Shown: piece after piece, positions 10,500-20,081 of the stretch | Position numbering within the stretch: the stretch's first letter is position 1 | Layout: each line of letters starts with the position of its first letter | The notes under the pieces: generated by a model | What the model was told of the DNA's origin: nothing | Database searches by the model: none | Seen by the model: only the letters and a program-made list of their open reading frames with translations | Program-made: the position numbers and the translations under genes | NCBI RefSeq assembly: GCF_900187965.1 | Contig: NZ_FZNL01000009.1 | Coordinates: forward strand, 120,965-184,964 | Source of the DNA: Flavobacterium sp. ov086 | GTDB taxonomy: Bacteria; Bacteroidota; Bacteroidia; Flavobacteriales; Flavobacteriaceae | Length of the DNA: 64,000 bases | Reading direction: 5' to 3'

Positions 10500-11930
10500 A
10501 TGTTATTAAAAAAATTACAGCTAAAAACAATTGATTACAAGCTAGTGTTGACAATGTGTTTTTTACTTTTTTTCAATTCAATTATTTCGGCTCAGGAAAT
10601 TATAAAGGATACTATCCTTAAGAAACCAGTTGAAGTTCCTTCTGGTCAAAAGCTAAAAGTTGATGGTATTATTGCTACTGTTGGAGATTATATTGTTTTA
10701 GATTCTGATATTGATAAAGGATATTTAGAGATTACTGCTCAAGGTGGTTCTATAAAAGATATTACAAGATGTCAAATGCTTGGTAAGCTTTTAGAAGATA
10801 AATTATACGCGCATCAGGCTATTCAGGATAGTATCGTGGTTAGTGATGCCGAAGTTAGAAGCATGATGGACGATCGATTGAATTATATGGTTCAACAAGT
10901 TGGAGACATCAATAAAGTAGTTGCTTATTATAAGAAGAATTCTGTAGAAGAATTTAAAACTTATTTTGCTGATATCTTAAAAGAGCAAAAATTAGCTCAG
11001 GAAATGACTAAGAAAATCGTTGATGCAGTAGAAATAACTCCTGAAGAAGTTCGTAATTTTTTTAAAAAAATACCTAAAGAAGAATTGCCAACTTTTGGAG
11101 CAGAGATGGAAGTAGCGCAAATTGTGGTAGAACCTAAAGTTTCAAAAGAAGACGAACAAAAAGTAATTGACAGATTAAATGCAATCCGTAAAGACGTTCT
11201 TGAAGGATCTAGTTTTGCTACAAAAGCAGTTTTATATTCACAAGATCCAGGATCATCACCAACGGGAGGTTTTTATAAAATGACAAGGAAAACCCCTTTT
11301 GTAAAGGAATTTAAAGATGTTGCTTTTAGTTTAGGAGAAGGCGAAATCTCAGAACCTTTTAAAACTACTTTTGGTTATCATATTATTTTGGTAGAAAAAA
11401 TAAAAGGGCAAGAAGTTGAATTACGTCATATTTTAATTGCGCCAACGGTTTCTGAAGACGCTTTAAAAGAAGCTAAAGAAAGAATTACTACTATTAGAAA
11501 TAAGATTGTAAGCAAAGAAATTTCTTTTGCTGATGCTGCCAGAACAGAATCTGACGAAAAAGAAACAAGAGCAAACGGAGGAACTTTGGTAAATCCGAAT
11601 ACTCAGGATACACGTTTTGAGTTGACAAAAATGGATCCGACATTATACAGTCAGGTTTCTAATTTAAAAGATGACGAAGTTTCACAACCACTTTTAAATA
11701 CAGATGATAAAGGTAAAAAAACATACAAGTTGATTACCGTTACTAATAGAATTGACGAACACGTTGCTGATTATGCTAAGGATTATACTAAAATTAAAGA
11801 ATTGGCATTAAAAGAAAAGCAAATCACGACAATTTCAAAATGGTTTGATACAAAAATAAAAGATACTTACATTAAAATTATTGGAGAGTACAGAGATTGT
11901 AATTTTGTATACAATTGGTTGAAAAAATAA
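10500..11930 (+). CDS. SurA-like periplasmic peptidylprolyl isomerase
   Basis: 476-aa exported folding factor. The N-terminal signal peptide (hydrophobic TMCFLLFFNSIISAQ, cleavage near residue 32) is followed by a SurA-type chaperone domain beginning VDGIIATVGDYIVLDSDI. Two parvulin (PpiC) rotamase domains follow at roughly residues 195-300 and 305-410. The first contains FATKAVLYSQDPGS, GGFY and SLGEGEISEPF; the second begins VELRHILIAP. It probably helps outer-membrane proteins fold in the periplasm. The gene stands alone between its promoter and its own terminator. Typical SurA is about 430 aa, so this is slightly long; PrsA-like or PpiD-like naming is possible but the layout fits SurA best. 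Confidence 0.88.
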   Translation: MLLKKLQLKTIDYKLVLTMCFLLFFNSIISAQEIIKDTILKKPVEVPSGQKLKVDGIIATVGDYIVLDSDIDKGYLEITAQGGSIKDITRCQMLGKLLEDKLYAHQAIQDSIVVSDAEVRSMMDDRLNYMVQQVGDINKVVAYYKKNSVEEFKTYFADILKEQKLAQEMTKKIVDAVEITPEEVRNFFKKIPKEELPTFGAEMEVAQIVVEPKVSKEDEQKVIDRLNAIRKDVLEGSSFATKAVLYSQDPGSSPTGGFYKMTRKTPFVKEFKDVAFSLGEGEISEPFKTTFGYHIILVEKIKGQEVELRHILIAPTVSEDALKEAKERITTIRNKIVSKEISFADAARTESDEKETRANGGTLVNPNTQDTRFELTKMDPTLYSQVSNLKDDEVSQPLLNTDDKGKKTYKLITVTNRIDEHVADYAKDYTKIKELALKEKQITTISKWFDTKIKDTYIKIIGEYRDCNFVYNWLKK

Positions 11931-11946
11931 TTTTTATTAAATAAAG

Positions 11947-11988
11947 AAAAAGAGTTAGTTTTATGAATCCATAGTGCTAACTCTTTTT
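11947..11988 (+). terminator. Terminator of the isomerase gene
   Basis: Perfect 12-bp stem aaaaagagttag / ctaactcttttt with an 18-base loop, ending in five T. It starts 17 bases after the stop codon. Confidence 0.85.
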
Positions 11989-12008
11989 AATTTAAAATAT
12001 ATTCATAA

Positions 12009-12962
12009 ATGTCGGACGTAACAGCAATTCATAATTTAGTTCAAAAACGAAACGAATTAAAAACCGAGATAGCCAAAATCATTGTAGGGCAAGATGACGT
12101 TGTAGATCAAATTTTACTTTGTATATTTTCTGGAGGACACGCACTTTTGATTGGTGTTCCCGGATTGGCAAAAACTTTAATGATCAATACTCTGGCTCTG
12201 GCTCTAGGATTAGATTTTAAAAGAATTCAGTTTACACCAGATTTGATGCCATCAGATATTTTGGGAAGCGAAATCCTGGATGAAAACAGACATTTTAAAT
12301 TTATTAAAGGGCCAATTTTTTCGAATATCATTTTAGCCGATGAGATTAACAGAACACCACCTAAAACACAAGCCGCTTTACTTGAAGCAATGCAAGAGCG
12401 TTCTGTAACAATTGCGGGACAGAATTATAAATTAGATTTACCTTATTTTGTATTAGCAACGCAAAACCCAATTGAGCAGGAGGGAACTTATCCTTTGCCG
12501 GAAGCACAATTAGACCGTTTTATGTTTGCTATAAAATTAGAGTATCCAAGTTTTGAAGAAGAAGTACAAGTTGTAAAACGTACAACATCTGATGCAAAAA
12601 CGACAATCAATCCATTATTTACAGCTCAGGAAATTATTGATTTTCAACATCTGATTCGTAGAATTCCAGTTGCTGATAATGTTATTGAATATGCTGTAAC
12701 TTTGGTAAGTAAAACACGTCCGGATAATGCTTTGTCAAATGATTTTGTGAAGAATTATTTAGATTGGGGAGCAGGACCAAGAGCGTCACAAAACTTAATT
12801 TTGGCCGCAAAAGCACATGCAGCTTTCAACGGAAAGTTCTCACCGGATATCGAAGATGTAAAAGCAGTTGCAACCGGAATTTTAAGACACAGAATTATTA
12901 AAAATTATAAAGCAGATGCAGAGGGAATAACTGAAGAAGTTATTATTCAGAAGTTGATGTAA
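12009..12962 (+). CDS. MoxR-family AAA+ ATPase
   Basis: 317-aa AAA+ ATPase of the MoxR/RavA class, which act as chaperones in assembling or activating protein complexes. Walker A GVPGLAKT is near residue 50, Walker B ILADEINRTPPKTQAALLEAMQE near 108, and sensor 1 ATQNPIEQEGTYPLPEAQLDRF near 155. The usual partners (DUF58, von Willebrand A-domain proteins) are not next to it. It begins 21 bases after the upstream terminator and ends in a terminator of its own, so it is monocistronic. Target unknown. Confidence 0.92.
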   Translation: MSDVTAIHNLVQKRNELKTEIAKIIVGQDDVVDQILLCIFSGGHALLIGVPGLAKTLMINTLALALGLDFKRIQFTPDLMPSDILGSEILDENRHFKFIKGPIFSNIILADEINRTPPKTQAALLEAMQERSVTIAGQNYKLDLPYFVLATQNPIEQEGTYPLPEAQLDRFMFAIKLEYPSFEEEVQVVKRTTSDAKTTINPLFTAQEIIDFQHLIRRIPVADNVIEYAVTLVSKTRPDNALSNDFVKNYLDWGAGPRASQNLILAAKAHAAFNGKFSPDIEDVKAVATGILRHRIIKNYKADAEGITEEVIIQKLM

Positions 12963-12978
12963 GAGAATATAAAAACTT

Positions 12979-13019
12979 AAAAAAGCCTAACAGAAATACA
13001 AAGTCTGTTAGGCTTTTTT
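12979..13019. terminator. Bidirectional terminator, moxR / xrtN
   Basis: Perfect 16-bp stem (six A, gcctaacaga / tctgttaggc, six T) with a 9-base loop. It serves the plus-strand ATPase gene and, read in reverse, the minus-strand exosortase gene, whose stop codon overlaps the T-tract at 13019-13021. Confidence 0.9.
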
Positions 13020-14260
13020 TATAGAGGAGTTTTACTGGTTTCATTTACAAGGCGAATTGATTTATTGTAAAAGAGTTTGATTAGTAATACTTCAACAAGC
13101 GAAGTGTATTTTGTATTGCCGCATTCGTACCACCAGTATGAAAAATATTGAATGTTATTTTTCTCCATTCGAACAAAGCATATTTCATCATTATTTTTCT
13201 TTATCACTTTTGATTCTATTACTTTATAACCATTTCCTGTCCAGCAAATCAAAGGATTGTGTGCTGGTGTTTTAATGTAAATGAGCTTTTCAGGAGTCGC
13301 AATCTTAAAAACTTCCTTATTTACCCAAACACCTTTACTAATATTATAGTCCGAGTTTATATTGTCTAGTAATTTATAATCTTGTTCTTTTTTGATTTCT
13401 AAACTAGTAGCGAAAAGAACTAACATTCCAGCTGCAATTGGTATTAAATTGAAATTTTTGGTTTTGTTGTTTATGACTGCTGCTTTTTTAGGTTTAAAAA
13501 AACGAATTAAAAATAACATCGGAATAATTTGATAAAACACGAAGCAAAGCAATCCAATAGTGTAATGCTGTATATTCTCTTGAGTACAATTAAATAGAAT
13601 TAGCGTTATGATTCTGAAATAATTCGAAACAATATTGAGTAAAATCAGAAGAAAACAGAACAAGAAAATTTGTTTGATATTAAAGTATTTTTGCTGTTTT
13701 CTTTCTTCTATGGTTAATAAAAAAGCTCCGGCAAGCAAACCTGTTTTAAACATTGACAAACCCATACAAGCTGTGTCAATGGTTATTTTTGCATGGTTGA
13801 TGTAAAAATTAACGCCTTCAATCTTATCTATTGAAATGAAGTTTTTTAAAGTTAGATATACACCATAACAAAGTGTTTGTTTGATTTCGACTGTTAGATA
13901 ATCAAAAAAAGTATTAAAAAGCGAAGAAAATAATATGATGCAAATAAAAGCGATGAACGAAAATTTGCGTGTAAAACTATAATAGATAAAACACGCAAAT
14001 AAAGATAAAGCTAGAAAGTGCAATGATTTGGCATGCAAACGATAGCTTATAAATTCTAATAGAAAAATTAATCCTAAAAGGGGGTAATTCATATTAAATG
14101 AAGTTTTTCTACCCCCGATAAGAAATAATGCAATGGAAAAAACAATCCCAAAAAGATTACTGTCAAGACCATTTAATACAATGGTATAGTTTATCCCAAA
14201 AAGGAAAACTAAAATAAAAAGGACAATTGTTTTTTTGTATTGAACTAAAAAAGGATTCAT
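13019..14260 (-). CDS. xrtN: Exosortase N, with EpsI-like C-terminus
   Basis: 413-aa integral membrane transpeptidase of the exosortase/archaeosortase family, which cleaves proteins carrying a PEP-CTERM-like tail at the membrane. About eight hydrophobic helices precede residue 285. The expected catalytic residues are present: Cys165 (DTACMGLS), Arg216 (NYFRII) and His232 (IQHYTIG). After the membrane part a soluble domain (HNPLICWTGNGYKVIES, then YFSYWWYECG) resembles the exosortase-associated EpsI domain, so this looks like a fusion. The start is the ATG that overlaps the stop of the upstream gene as TAATG, which implies translational coupling; a longer frame would extend 24 codons into that gene. 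Its neighbour is the obvious substrate. XrtN is preferred over other exosortase types because of that VIT-domain partner. Confidence 0.85.
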   Translation of the reverse strand: MNPFLVQYKKTIVLFILVFLFGINYTIVLNGLDSNLFGIVFSIALFLIGGRKTSFNMNYPLLGLIFLLEFISYRLHAKSLHFLALSLFACFIYYSFTRKFSFIAFICIILFSSLFNTFFDYLTVEIKQTLCYGVYLTLKNFISIDKIEGVNFYINHAKITIDTACMGLSMFKTGLLAGAFLLTIEERKQQKYFNIKQIFLFCFLLILLNIVSNYFRIITLILFNCTQENIQHYTIGLLCFVFYQIIPMLFLIRFFKPKKAAVINNKTKNFNLIPIAAGMLVLFATSLEIKKEQDYKLLDNINSDYNISKGVWVNKEVFKIATPEKLIYIKTPAHNPLICWTGNGYKVIESKVIKKNNDEICFVRMEKNNIQYFSYWWYECGNTKYTSLVEVLLIKLFYNKSIRLVNETSKTPL

Positions 14261-16755
14261 TAGATAGTTTGCTTTTGGGTTTTTCTGTAATAAAAGAAAA
14301 GTGCTGCTGATCCAATAATGATCAATAACCATTCGTGTGGCTCAGGAACGGCGCCATCATTATTGATAGAAGCATTTTCGAGAGTATCAACATTTTTTTC
14401 GATTCCATTATTTTTATAGTCTTCGTCGGTTTCAAGAACAATTAACGAGGATATTGGAGTAACAATATTGGCGTCTTTGGCTAAGTCAACATATTGATTG
14501 TTGGCTAAAGAATCGTTTTGAATTTTAACTTGTTCTTCGAGAACCTTTCCAAAAGCGTACATTCTGTAAATATGATTTGGTCCATTGCTCTTTACAGAAT
14601 CGGTTTTTGCATTTTCTGTAATTGAAATGTGTGCAGGTTCAATATTGACTGTGTTTTTTTCGGTTTTGTATAAAACAAACTGATTTTGCTCAATTAGTTT
14701 CAAACAATTTTCAGAACTGGTTTGGAAATAATCAACGTATTTCTGCTCTTTTACAGTCTGCCAAAATGGATTAATGTCAGAAGAGATATTGATTACTTTT
14801 AAATTTCTATCTTTTGTTCCCGTTCTTATTTTCTTTAAATAATCAGATTCTTCAAGTTCTTCAAAATTAGCAGAGAAAGTGCCAGATTTTGTAATGATTA
14901 AACTGTTTGAAGTAATTTTATAAAGTGGTAATAAAGAATAGTGTAAATCTTCGAAGTCTAATTCAATAGCTTTGAAGTTTTCTTTACTAATAGCTTTCTT
15001 TTCTCCATTTATATAGACAAACAAATTCTTTTTATCCAGATTTACAAAAGATTCTATTTGTTTGGTAGTCCAGCTGCTGTTTAAATCCAATATAATTTCT
15101 GAAGGTTTGAATGTAATGACTGTTTTCTGAATATCTTTTACTTCATAAATTTTATTTTTCCATGCAAATGAGCTCGATTGCGAGTTTTTGATTATCGGCA
15201 TATTGGCTTCCCAATTGTCTAAACCTTTTGATTGATTGATATAAAAATGATTTTTTAGTTCGAAATCTTTACTCGTTTCTATTTTTTGATTTCCCACAAC
15301 CTGAATTCGTGAAATAGTTTGAGCATTCGAAATATTTGGACCTTTTATAGAAAGACTTTGATATTTCATTTCATTATCTTCAACTTTTAGAGGAGTTGTA
15401 AAACCACATTTAAATTCCCTTGGATTTGTATTATTAATTGGAAAAACTCTAACTACAACTTTGTTTCCTTCTTTCCATTGCATTAATGACGGATCGCGAT
15501 TTTCTACACCAACAATTTGTTTATAGGCCTTTTGAGCTTTCTCTTTTGTGGTCAGAACACCTTTTCGTTCAATTCCATTTACCCATAAAGAAAGTGAAGT
15601 CGCAACAGAACCTTCCGGTAGCTGAAATGAGTAAATTGCTTCCTGATTTCTCCATGAACCTTCATCACTGGCAATCTTCATTGTAATTTCGGTGTAAGCC
15701 AAACGTGCCTCAGGATATACTTTTACATCTTCTTTAATGTTTTTGGTAAAAAGATCTTCACCGCTCCACAATTGTTCCTCTGTTTCTAATCGTTTGTCAA
15801 AGTTTGATTTCAGGATATTAATTCTGTCATCATTGCTTAAATCCAGATCTTCACAAAACAAGTAAGCGATAGATATAAATGGATTATGAATTTTTCGTTC
15901 ATTATATTGTTTAGTACCAAACGAATCAAAGCTTCCAAAAGAAAATATATCGTGAAGTGGGATGTAAACGATATCTTTTTTAAGTAATATTTCATTGAAG
16001 AAATTTGGCTTTAAGTTCTGAGAAACTGAAATATAATTTGGCAGATCTTCATCTTTATCAAATGATTTCATTGTAATAGATTGCGCTATTTTTCTGCTTT
16101 CGATACTTAATCCTGCGGTGAAAGCAGTTATGCCAATTAGTACAATCAAAAAACCGATGCAAAAAGAGATCAAATAATTTTTATTTCGGTTTAAATATCC
16201 AGATATGGTTGCTATATGAATGATGAGGACCAGTGCAGGAACTAAACCATAAAAGCCCAATCCTAAAGCCAGAATTCCGATAAAAGAAACAGGCATAAGA
16301 GGTATAAGATAGAGTGCAAAATATAGGATGATTCCAATTGACAGGCCATTTATAAAAAAGGAAATAGAAATAGTTTGATTTTCTCCTGTATGTCGATAAA
16401 TTAAAAAATTAGACAAACAAAAAGCTAGAGTTGTTAGATAAATCCATATTGGAAGATCATGAAAAACGGGAATAAAAGTATTTAAACAGAAACAGCCGAT
16501 AAGCCAATTCAATATTAAGAAAGGTATGATATGAATGTATTTCTCTTTTTTTCCAAGAATCATGAATGAAAAAGTTGCGCCGAACACAAATTCTACAATC
16601 AAACTTAATATCGCAATCGTTTCAAAATTGCGAAAACCAAATTCCTTGCAAAAAAGACTCAGGATTAATAAAACTGTGCTAAAATTGGTTACAACTAAGC
16701 TCGTGGTTACTCCCGGCTTATTGTAAAATTCTAAAATCTCTAATTTGTGTTTCAT
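14260..16755 (-). CDS. XrtN-system VIT domain protein (PEP-CTERM)
   Basis: 831-aa membrane and surface protein, the partner substrate of exosortase N. The N-terminal 220 residues hold about seven hydrophobic helices. A VIT-type domain follows around residues 345-470 (EITMKIASDEGSWRNQEA, YSFQLPEGSVATSLSLWVNG, KEKAQKAYKQIVG). The C-terminus has the sorting signal: VPEP at 803-806, a hydrophobic helix to about 823, then a basic RK tail. VIT domains in other proteins usually accompany a von Willebrand A domain; none is obvious here. The exosortase gene overlaps its stop by one base. A -7 promoter element lies 32 bases upstream. Biological role unknown. Confidence 0.85.
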   Translation of the reverse strand: MKHKLEILEFYNKPGVTTSLVVTNFSTVLLILSLFCKEFGFRNFETIAILSLIVEFVFGATFSFMILGKKEKYIHIIPFLILNWLIGCFCLNTFIPVFHDLPIWIYLTTLAFCLSNFLIYRHTGENQTISISFFINGLSIGIILYFALYLIPLMPVSFIGILALGLGFYGLVPALVLIIHIATISGYLNRNKNYLISFCIGFLIVLIGITAFTAGLSIESRKIAQSITMKSFDKDEDLPNYISVSQNLKPNFFNEILLKKDIVYIPLHDIFSFGSFDSFGTKQYNERKIHNPFISIAYLFCEDLDLSNDDRINILKSNFDKRLETEEQLWSGEDLFTKNIKEDVKVYPEARLAYTEITMKIASDEGSWRNQEAIYSFQLPEGSVATSLSLWVNGIERKGVLTTKEKAQKAYKQIVGVENRDPSLMQWKEGNKVVVRVFPINNTNPREFKCGFTTPLKVEDNEMKYQSLSIKGPNISNAQTISRIQVVGNQKIETSKDFELKNHFYINQSKGLDNWEANMPIIKNSQSSSFAWKNKIYEVKDIQKTVITFKPSEIILDLNSSWTTKQIESFVNLDKKNLFVYINGEKKAISKENFKAIELDFEDLHYSLLPLYKITSNSLIITKSGTFSANFEELEESDYLKKIRTGTKDRNLKVINISSDINPFWQTVKEQKYVDYFQTSSENCLKLIEQNQFVLYKTEKNTVNIEPAHISITENAKTDSVKSNGPNHIYRMYAFGKVLEEQVKIQNDSLANNQYVDLAKDANIVTPISSLIVLETDEDYKNNGIEKNVDTLENASINNDGAVPEPHEWLLIIIGSAALFFYYRKTQKQTI

Positions 16756-16786
16756 AGTTGTATTTATTTAAAAGTACTTTGAGTTG

Positions 16787-16794
16787 CAAAGTTA
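16787..16794 (-). promoter_or_regulatory. -7 promoter element of the XrtN operon
   Basis: Minus-strand TAACTTTG followed by CAACTC, matching TAnnTTTG. It is 32 bases upstream of the VIT-protein start. No clear -33 TTG is seen. Confidence 0.55.
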
Positions 16795-17141
16795 TAAGAA
16801 AAATTGAATTACAGTTTTTTTTATTCATTTTTTTTAGCATGAAGAAATGGTAAAAAATTTGTGTGAAAAGAAATGGGTACGGAGAGAAAAAGGCGTTACT
16901 ATAACGTTGTAAATATTAATTTAGAAAGATTCTTAGCTAAAAACGAGGTAAAATCTCACATCGTTTATAACAATGAATTTCGACTTTGTTAAAGAAAAGA
17001 TTTTAAAATACCAATAATTCATTTTTTTAATACAAAATTGATGTTTTGACAAAAACAAGCAGTGAAAATCGTTTTTTAACAATAATAATTTTTGAAAAGG
17101 CGAGTTCTATTATATTTTTTTTAATTGTCGGCTTTAATACC
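16795..17141. other. Spacer between XrtN operon and acnB
   Basis: About 350 bases of AT-rich DNA between divergent promoters. No gene, terminator or strong repeat was recognised. A near-palindromic tataacgttgta lies around 16901-16912. Confidence 0.5.
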
Positions 17142-17149
17142 TAAATTTG
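17142..17149 (+). promoter_or_regulatory. -7 promoter element of acnB
   Basis: TAAATTTG followed by CG, a consensus -7 box. The nearest TTG (17125-17127) is only 14 bases upstream, shorter than usual. A possible TTG start of the acnB frame falls inside this box, which argues for the downstream ATG at 17189. Confidence 0.6.
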
Positions 17150-17188
17150 CGTACAAAAAAAATAAAATACCTAGAAAAGACTTTTATT

Positions 17189-19960
17189 ATGAATATTTAT
17201 CAGGATTACATTCAAGAAATTGAAGAACGAAAAGGTCAGGGACTTCACCCGAAACCAATTGATGGTGCTGAATTATTAAGCGAAATCATTGAACAAATTA
17301 AAGATTTGAATAATGAGTACAGAGAAGATTCTCTTAAATTCTTTATTTATAATGTTGTACCTGGAACTACAAGTGCTGCTGGTACGAAAGCTAAGTTTTT
17401 AAAAGAAATTATTCTCGGTCAATCTGAAGTAAAAGAGATAACTCCAGCTTTTGCTTTTGAGTTATTATCACACATGAAAGGTGGACCCTCAATCGAAGTA
17501 TTATTAGATTTAGCACTTGGTAATGATGCATCTATTGCAAAAGAAGCTGCAAATGTTTTAAAGTCACAAGTTTACCTTTATGAGGCAGACACAGATCGTT
17601 TAAAAGAAGCATTTAAAAATGATAATCCAATTGCTAAAGAAATTCTTGAAAGCTATGCAAAGGCAGAGTTTTTTACAACACTTCCAGAAGTAGTTGAAGA
17701 AATTAAAGTAGTGACGTACATCGCTGGAGAAGGAGATATTTCAACAGATTTACTCTCTCCGGGTAACCAGGCGCACTCTCGTTCTGATCGTGAGCTTCAT
17801 GGTAAATGTATGATTACGCCTCAGGCACAAGACGAAATAAAAGCATTACAGGCAAAACATCCTGACGCAAGCGTTATGTTGATTGCTGAAAAAGGTACAA
17901 TGGGAGTTGGTTCATCAAGAATGTCAGGTGTAAACAACGTGGCACTTTGGACAGGTAAACAAGCAAGTCCTTATGTTCCATTTATTAATATTGCTCCAAT
18001 CGTAGCAGGAACAAATGGTATTTCTCCAATTTTCCTAACAACAGTTGACGTTACTGGTGGTATTGGTTTGGACCTTAAAAACTGGGTAAAAAAGCTTGAT
18101 GCAGAGGGTAATATTATTCGTAATGAGAATAATGAGCCTATTTTAGAAGAAGCTTATTCTGTTGCTACAGGAACCGTACTTACAATAAATACAAAAACTA
18201 AAAAGCTATATAACGGCGATAAAGAATTAATTGATATTTCTAAGGCATTCACACCTCAGAAAATGGAATTTATAAAAGCTGGAGGATCATACGCAATTGT
18301 ATTTGGTAAAAAACTTCAAACATTAGCGGCGAAAGTTTTAGATATCGAAGCTCCTCTTGTATTTGCTCCATCAAAAGAAATTTCTATTGAAGGACAAGGA
18401 CTTACAGCAGTAGAAAAAATCTTCAACAAAAATGCTGTTGGAATAGCTCCAGGTAAAGTATTACATGCAGGTTCAGATGTTCGTGTAGAAGTTAATATCG
18501 TAGGTTCACAAGATACGACTGGTCTTATGACTGCTCAGGAATTAGAATCTATGGCGGCTACAGTAATTTCGCCAATCGTTGACGGTGCATACCAATCTGG
18601 TTGTCATACAGCTTCAGTATGGGATAAAAAAGCTCAGGCAAACATTCCTAAATTGATGAAATTCATGAACGATTTTGGATTAATCACAGCTCGTGATCCA
18701 AAAGGTGTTTATCATGCAATGACTGATGTAATTCACAAAGTTCTAAACGATATTACAATCGATGAGTGGGCTATCATTATTGGTGGTGACTCACATACAA
18801 GAATGTCAAAAGGTGTTGCTTTTGGTGCTGACTCAGGAACAGTTGCTCTTGCACTTGCTACCGGTGAAGCTTCAATGCCAATCCCAGAATCTGTAAAAGT
18901 GACATTTATTGGAGAAATGAAAGATTATATGGACTTCCGTGATGTAGTTCATTCAACACAAGCTCAAATGCTTAAAAAGTTTGGTGGAGAGAATGTATTC
19001 CAAGGAAGAATTATTGAAGTTCATCTTGGGACTCTTACTGCTGACCAAGCGTTTACATTTACAGATTGGACTGCAGAGATGAAAGCAAAAGCTTCTATCT
19101 GTATTTCTGAAGATGATACCTTAATCGAATCATTGGAGATTGCAAAAAGCAGAATCCAGATTATGATTGATAAAGGAATGGACAATGAAAAACAAGTTCT
19201 TCAAGGATTAATCAACAAAGCAGATAAGAGAATTACAGAGATTAAATCAGCTGAGAAACCAGCATTGACTCCGGATTCTAATGCTAAATATTATGCTGAA
19301 GTTGTTGTAGATCTTGATCAGATTATCGAACCAATGATTGCTGATCCAGACGTAAACAATGTTGATGTTTCTAAGCGATACACACACGATACAATCAGAC
19401 CTTTATCTTTCTATGGTGGAGAGAAAAAAGTAGATCTTGGATTTATCGGTTCTTGTATGGTTCACAAAGGAGACATGAAGATTTTGGCTCAAATGCTTAA
19501 AAATATTGAAGATATACATGGTAAAGTTGAGTTTAAAGCGCCTCTTGTAGTAGCGCCTCCTACTTACAATATCGTAGATGAACTTAAAGCCGAAGGTGAT
19601 TGGGAAGTTTTACAAAAATATTCTGGTTTCGAATTCAACGATAATGCTCCAAAAGGTGCGGCTCGTACTGAATATGAAAACATGTTATACTTAGAGCGTC
19701 CGGGTTGTAACCTTTGTATGGGTAACCAGGAAAAAGCTGCAAAAGGAGATACTGTAATGGCAACTTCTACACGTCTTTTCCAAGGAAGAGTTGTAGAAGA
19801 TTCTGAAGGTAAAAAAGGAGAATCATTACTTTCTTCTACACCTGTTGTTGTTTTGTCTACAATTCTTGGTAGAACTCCTACATTAGAAGAGTATACAGCA
19901 GCGGTAGATGGTATTAGCCTGACTAGGTTTGCACCGTCTCACAAGTTGTTAGTTATGTAA
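17189..19960 (+). CDS. acnB: Aconitate hydratase B
   Basis: 923-aa bifunctional aconitase B, converting citrate to isocitrate in the TCA cycle and able to act on 2-methylisocitrate. It has the AcnB-only N-terminal HEAT-like domain (residues 1-160), then the swivel domain, then the catalytic domains. Iron-sulfur ligands are visible: Cys in GSCMVHKGDMK and the CNLCMGNQ pair. GGDSHTRMSKGVAFGADSG is also typical. The start was set at ATG 17189: the open frame extends 14 codons upstream to a TTG, but that TTG lies inside the promoter -7 box. A second, unrelated aconitase follows 122 bases later behind a terminator, so the two are separately transcribed. Confidence 0.96.
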   Translation: MNIYQDYIQEIEERKGQGLHPKPIDGAELLSEIIEQIKDLNNEYREDSLKFFIYNVVPGTTSAAGTKAKFLKEIILGQSEVKEITPAFAFELLSHMKGGPSIEVLLDLALGNDASIAKEAANVLKSQVYLYEADTDRLKEAFKNDNPIAKEILESYAKAEFFTTLPEVVEEIKVVTYIAGEGDISTDLLSPGNQAHSRSDRELHGKCMITPQAQDEIKALQAKHPDASVMLIAEKGTMGVGSSRMSGVNNVALWTGKQASPYVPFINIAPIVAGTNGISPIFLTTVDVTGGIGLDLKNWVKKLDAEGNIIRNENNEPILEEAYSVATGTVLTINTKTKKLYNGDKELIDISKAFTPQKMEFIKAGGSYAIVFGKKLQTLAAKVLDIEAPLVFAPSKEISIEGQGLTAVEKIFNKNAVGIAPGKVLHAGSDVRVEVNIVGSQDTTGLMTAQELESMAATVISPIVDGAYQSGCHTASVWDKKAQANIPKLMKFMNDFGLITARDPKGVYHAMTDVIHKVLNDITIDEWAIIIGGDSHTRMSKGVAFGADSGTVALALATGEASMPIPESVKVTFIGEMKDYMDFRDVVHSTQAQMLKKFGGENVFQGRIIEVHLGTLTADQAFTFTDWTAEMKAKASICISEDDTLIESLEIAKSRIQIMIDKGMDNEKQVLQGLINKADKRITEIKSAEKPALTPDSNAKYYAEVVVDLDQIIEPMIADPDVNNVDVSKRYTHDTIRPLSFYGGEKKVDLGFIGSCMVHKGDMKILAQMLKNIEDIHGKVEFKAPLVVAPPTYNIVDELKAEGDWEVLQKYSGFEFNDNAPKGAARTEYENMLYLERPGCNLCMGNQEKAAKGDTVMATSTRLFQGRVVEDSEGKKGESLLSSTPVVVLSTILGRTPTLEEYTAAVDGISLTRFAPSHKLLVM

Positions 19961-19984
19961 TCACATGATTGTTAATTATAATTC

Positions 19985-20019
19985 AAAAGCCCGAGTATAA
20001 ACTCGGGCTTTTTCTTTTC
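19985..20019 (+). terminator. Terminator of acnB
   Basis: Perfect 12-bp stem aaaagcccgagt / actcgggctttt with loop ataa, then T-rich sequence. It starts 24 bases after the stop. Confidence 0.93.
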
Positions 20020-20081
20020 TACCTACTCTATTTTTCGTAACTTGTCATGTTCAAAATAAAAAAACAAAAACAATTATACTT

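Noticed and set aside
14261..14332. 24-residue N-terminal extension of the exosortase
   Set aside because: It overlaps the coding end of the VIT-domain gene; the TAATG junction gives a natural coupled start.
17147..17188. TTG start extending AcnB by 14 residues
   Set aside because: The TTG lies inside the -7 box TAAATTTG, so it could not be in the mRNA; ATG 17189 gives the normal N-terminus.
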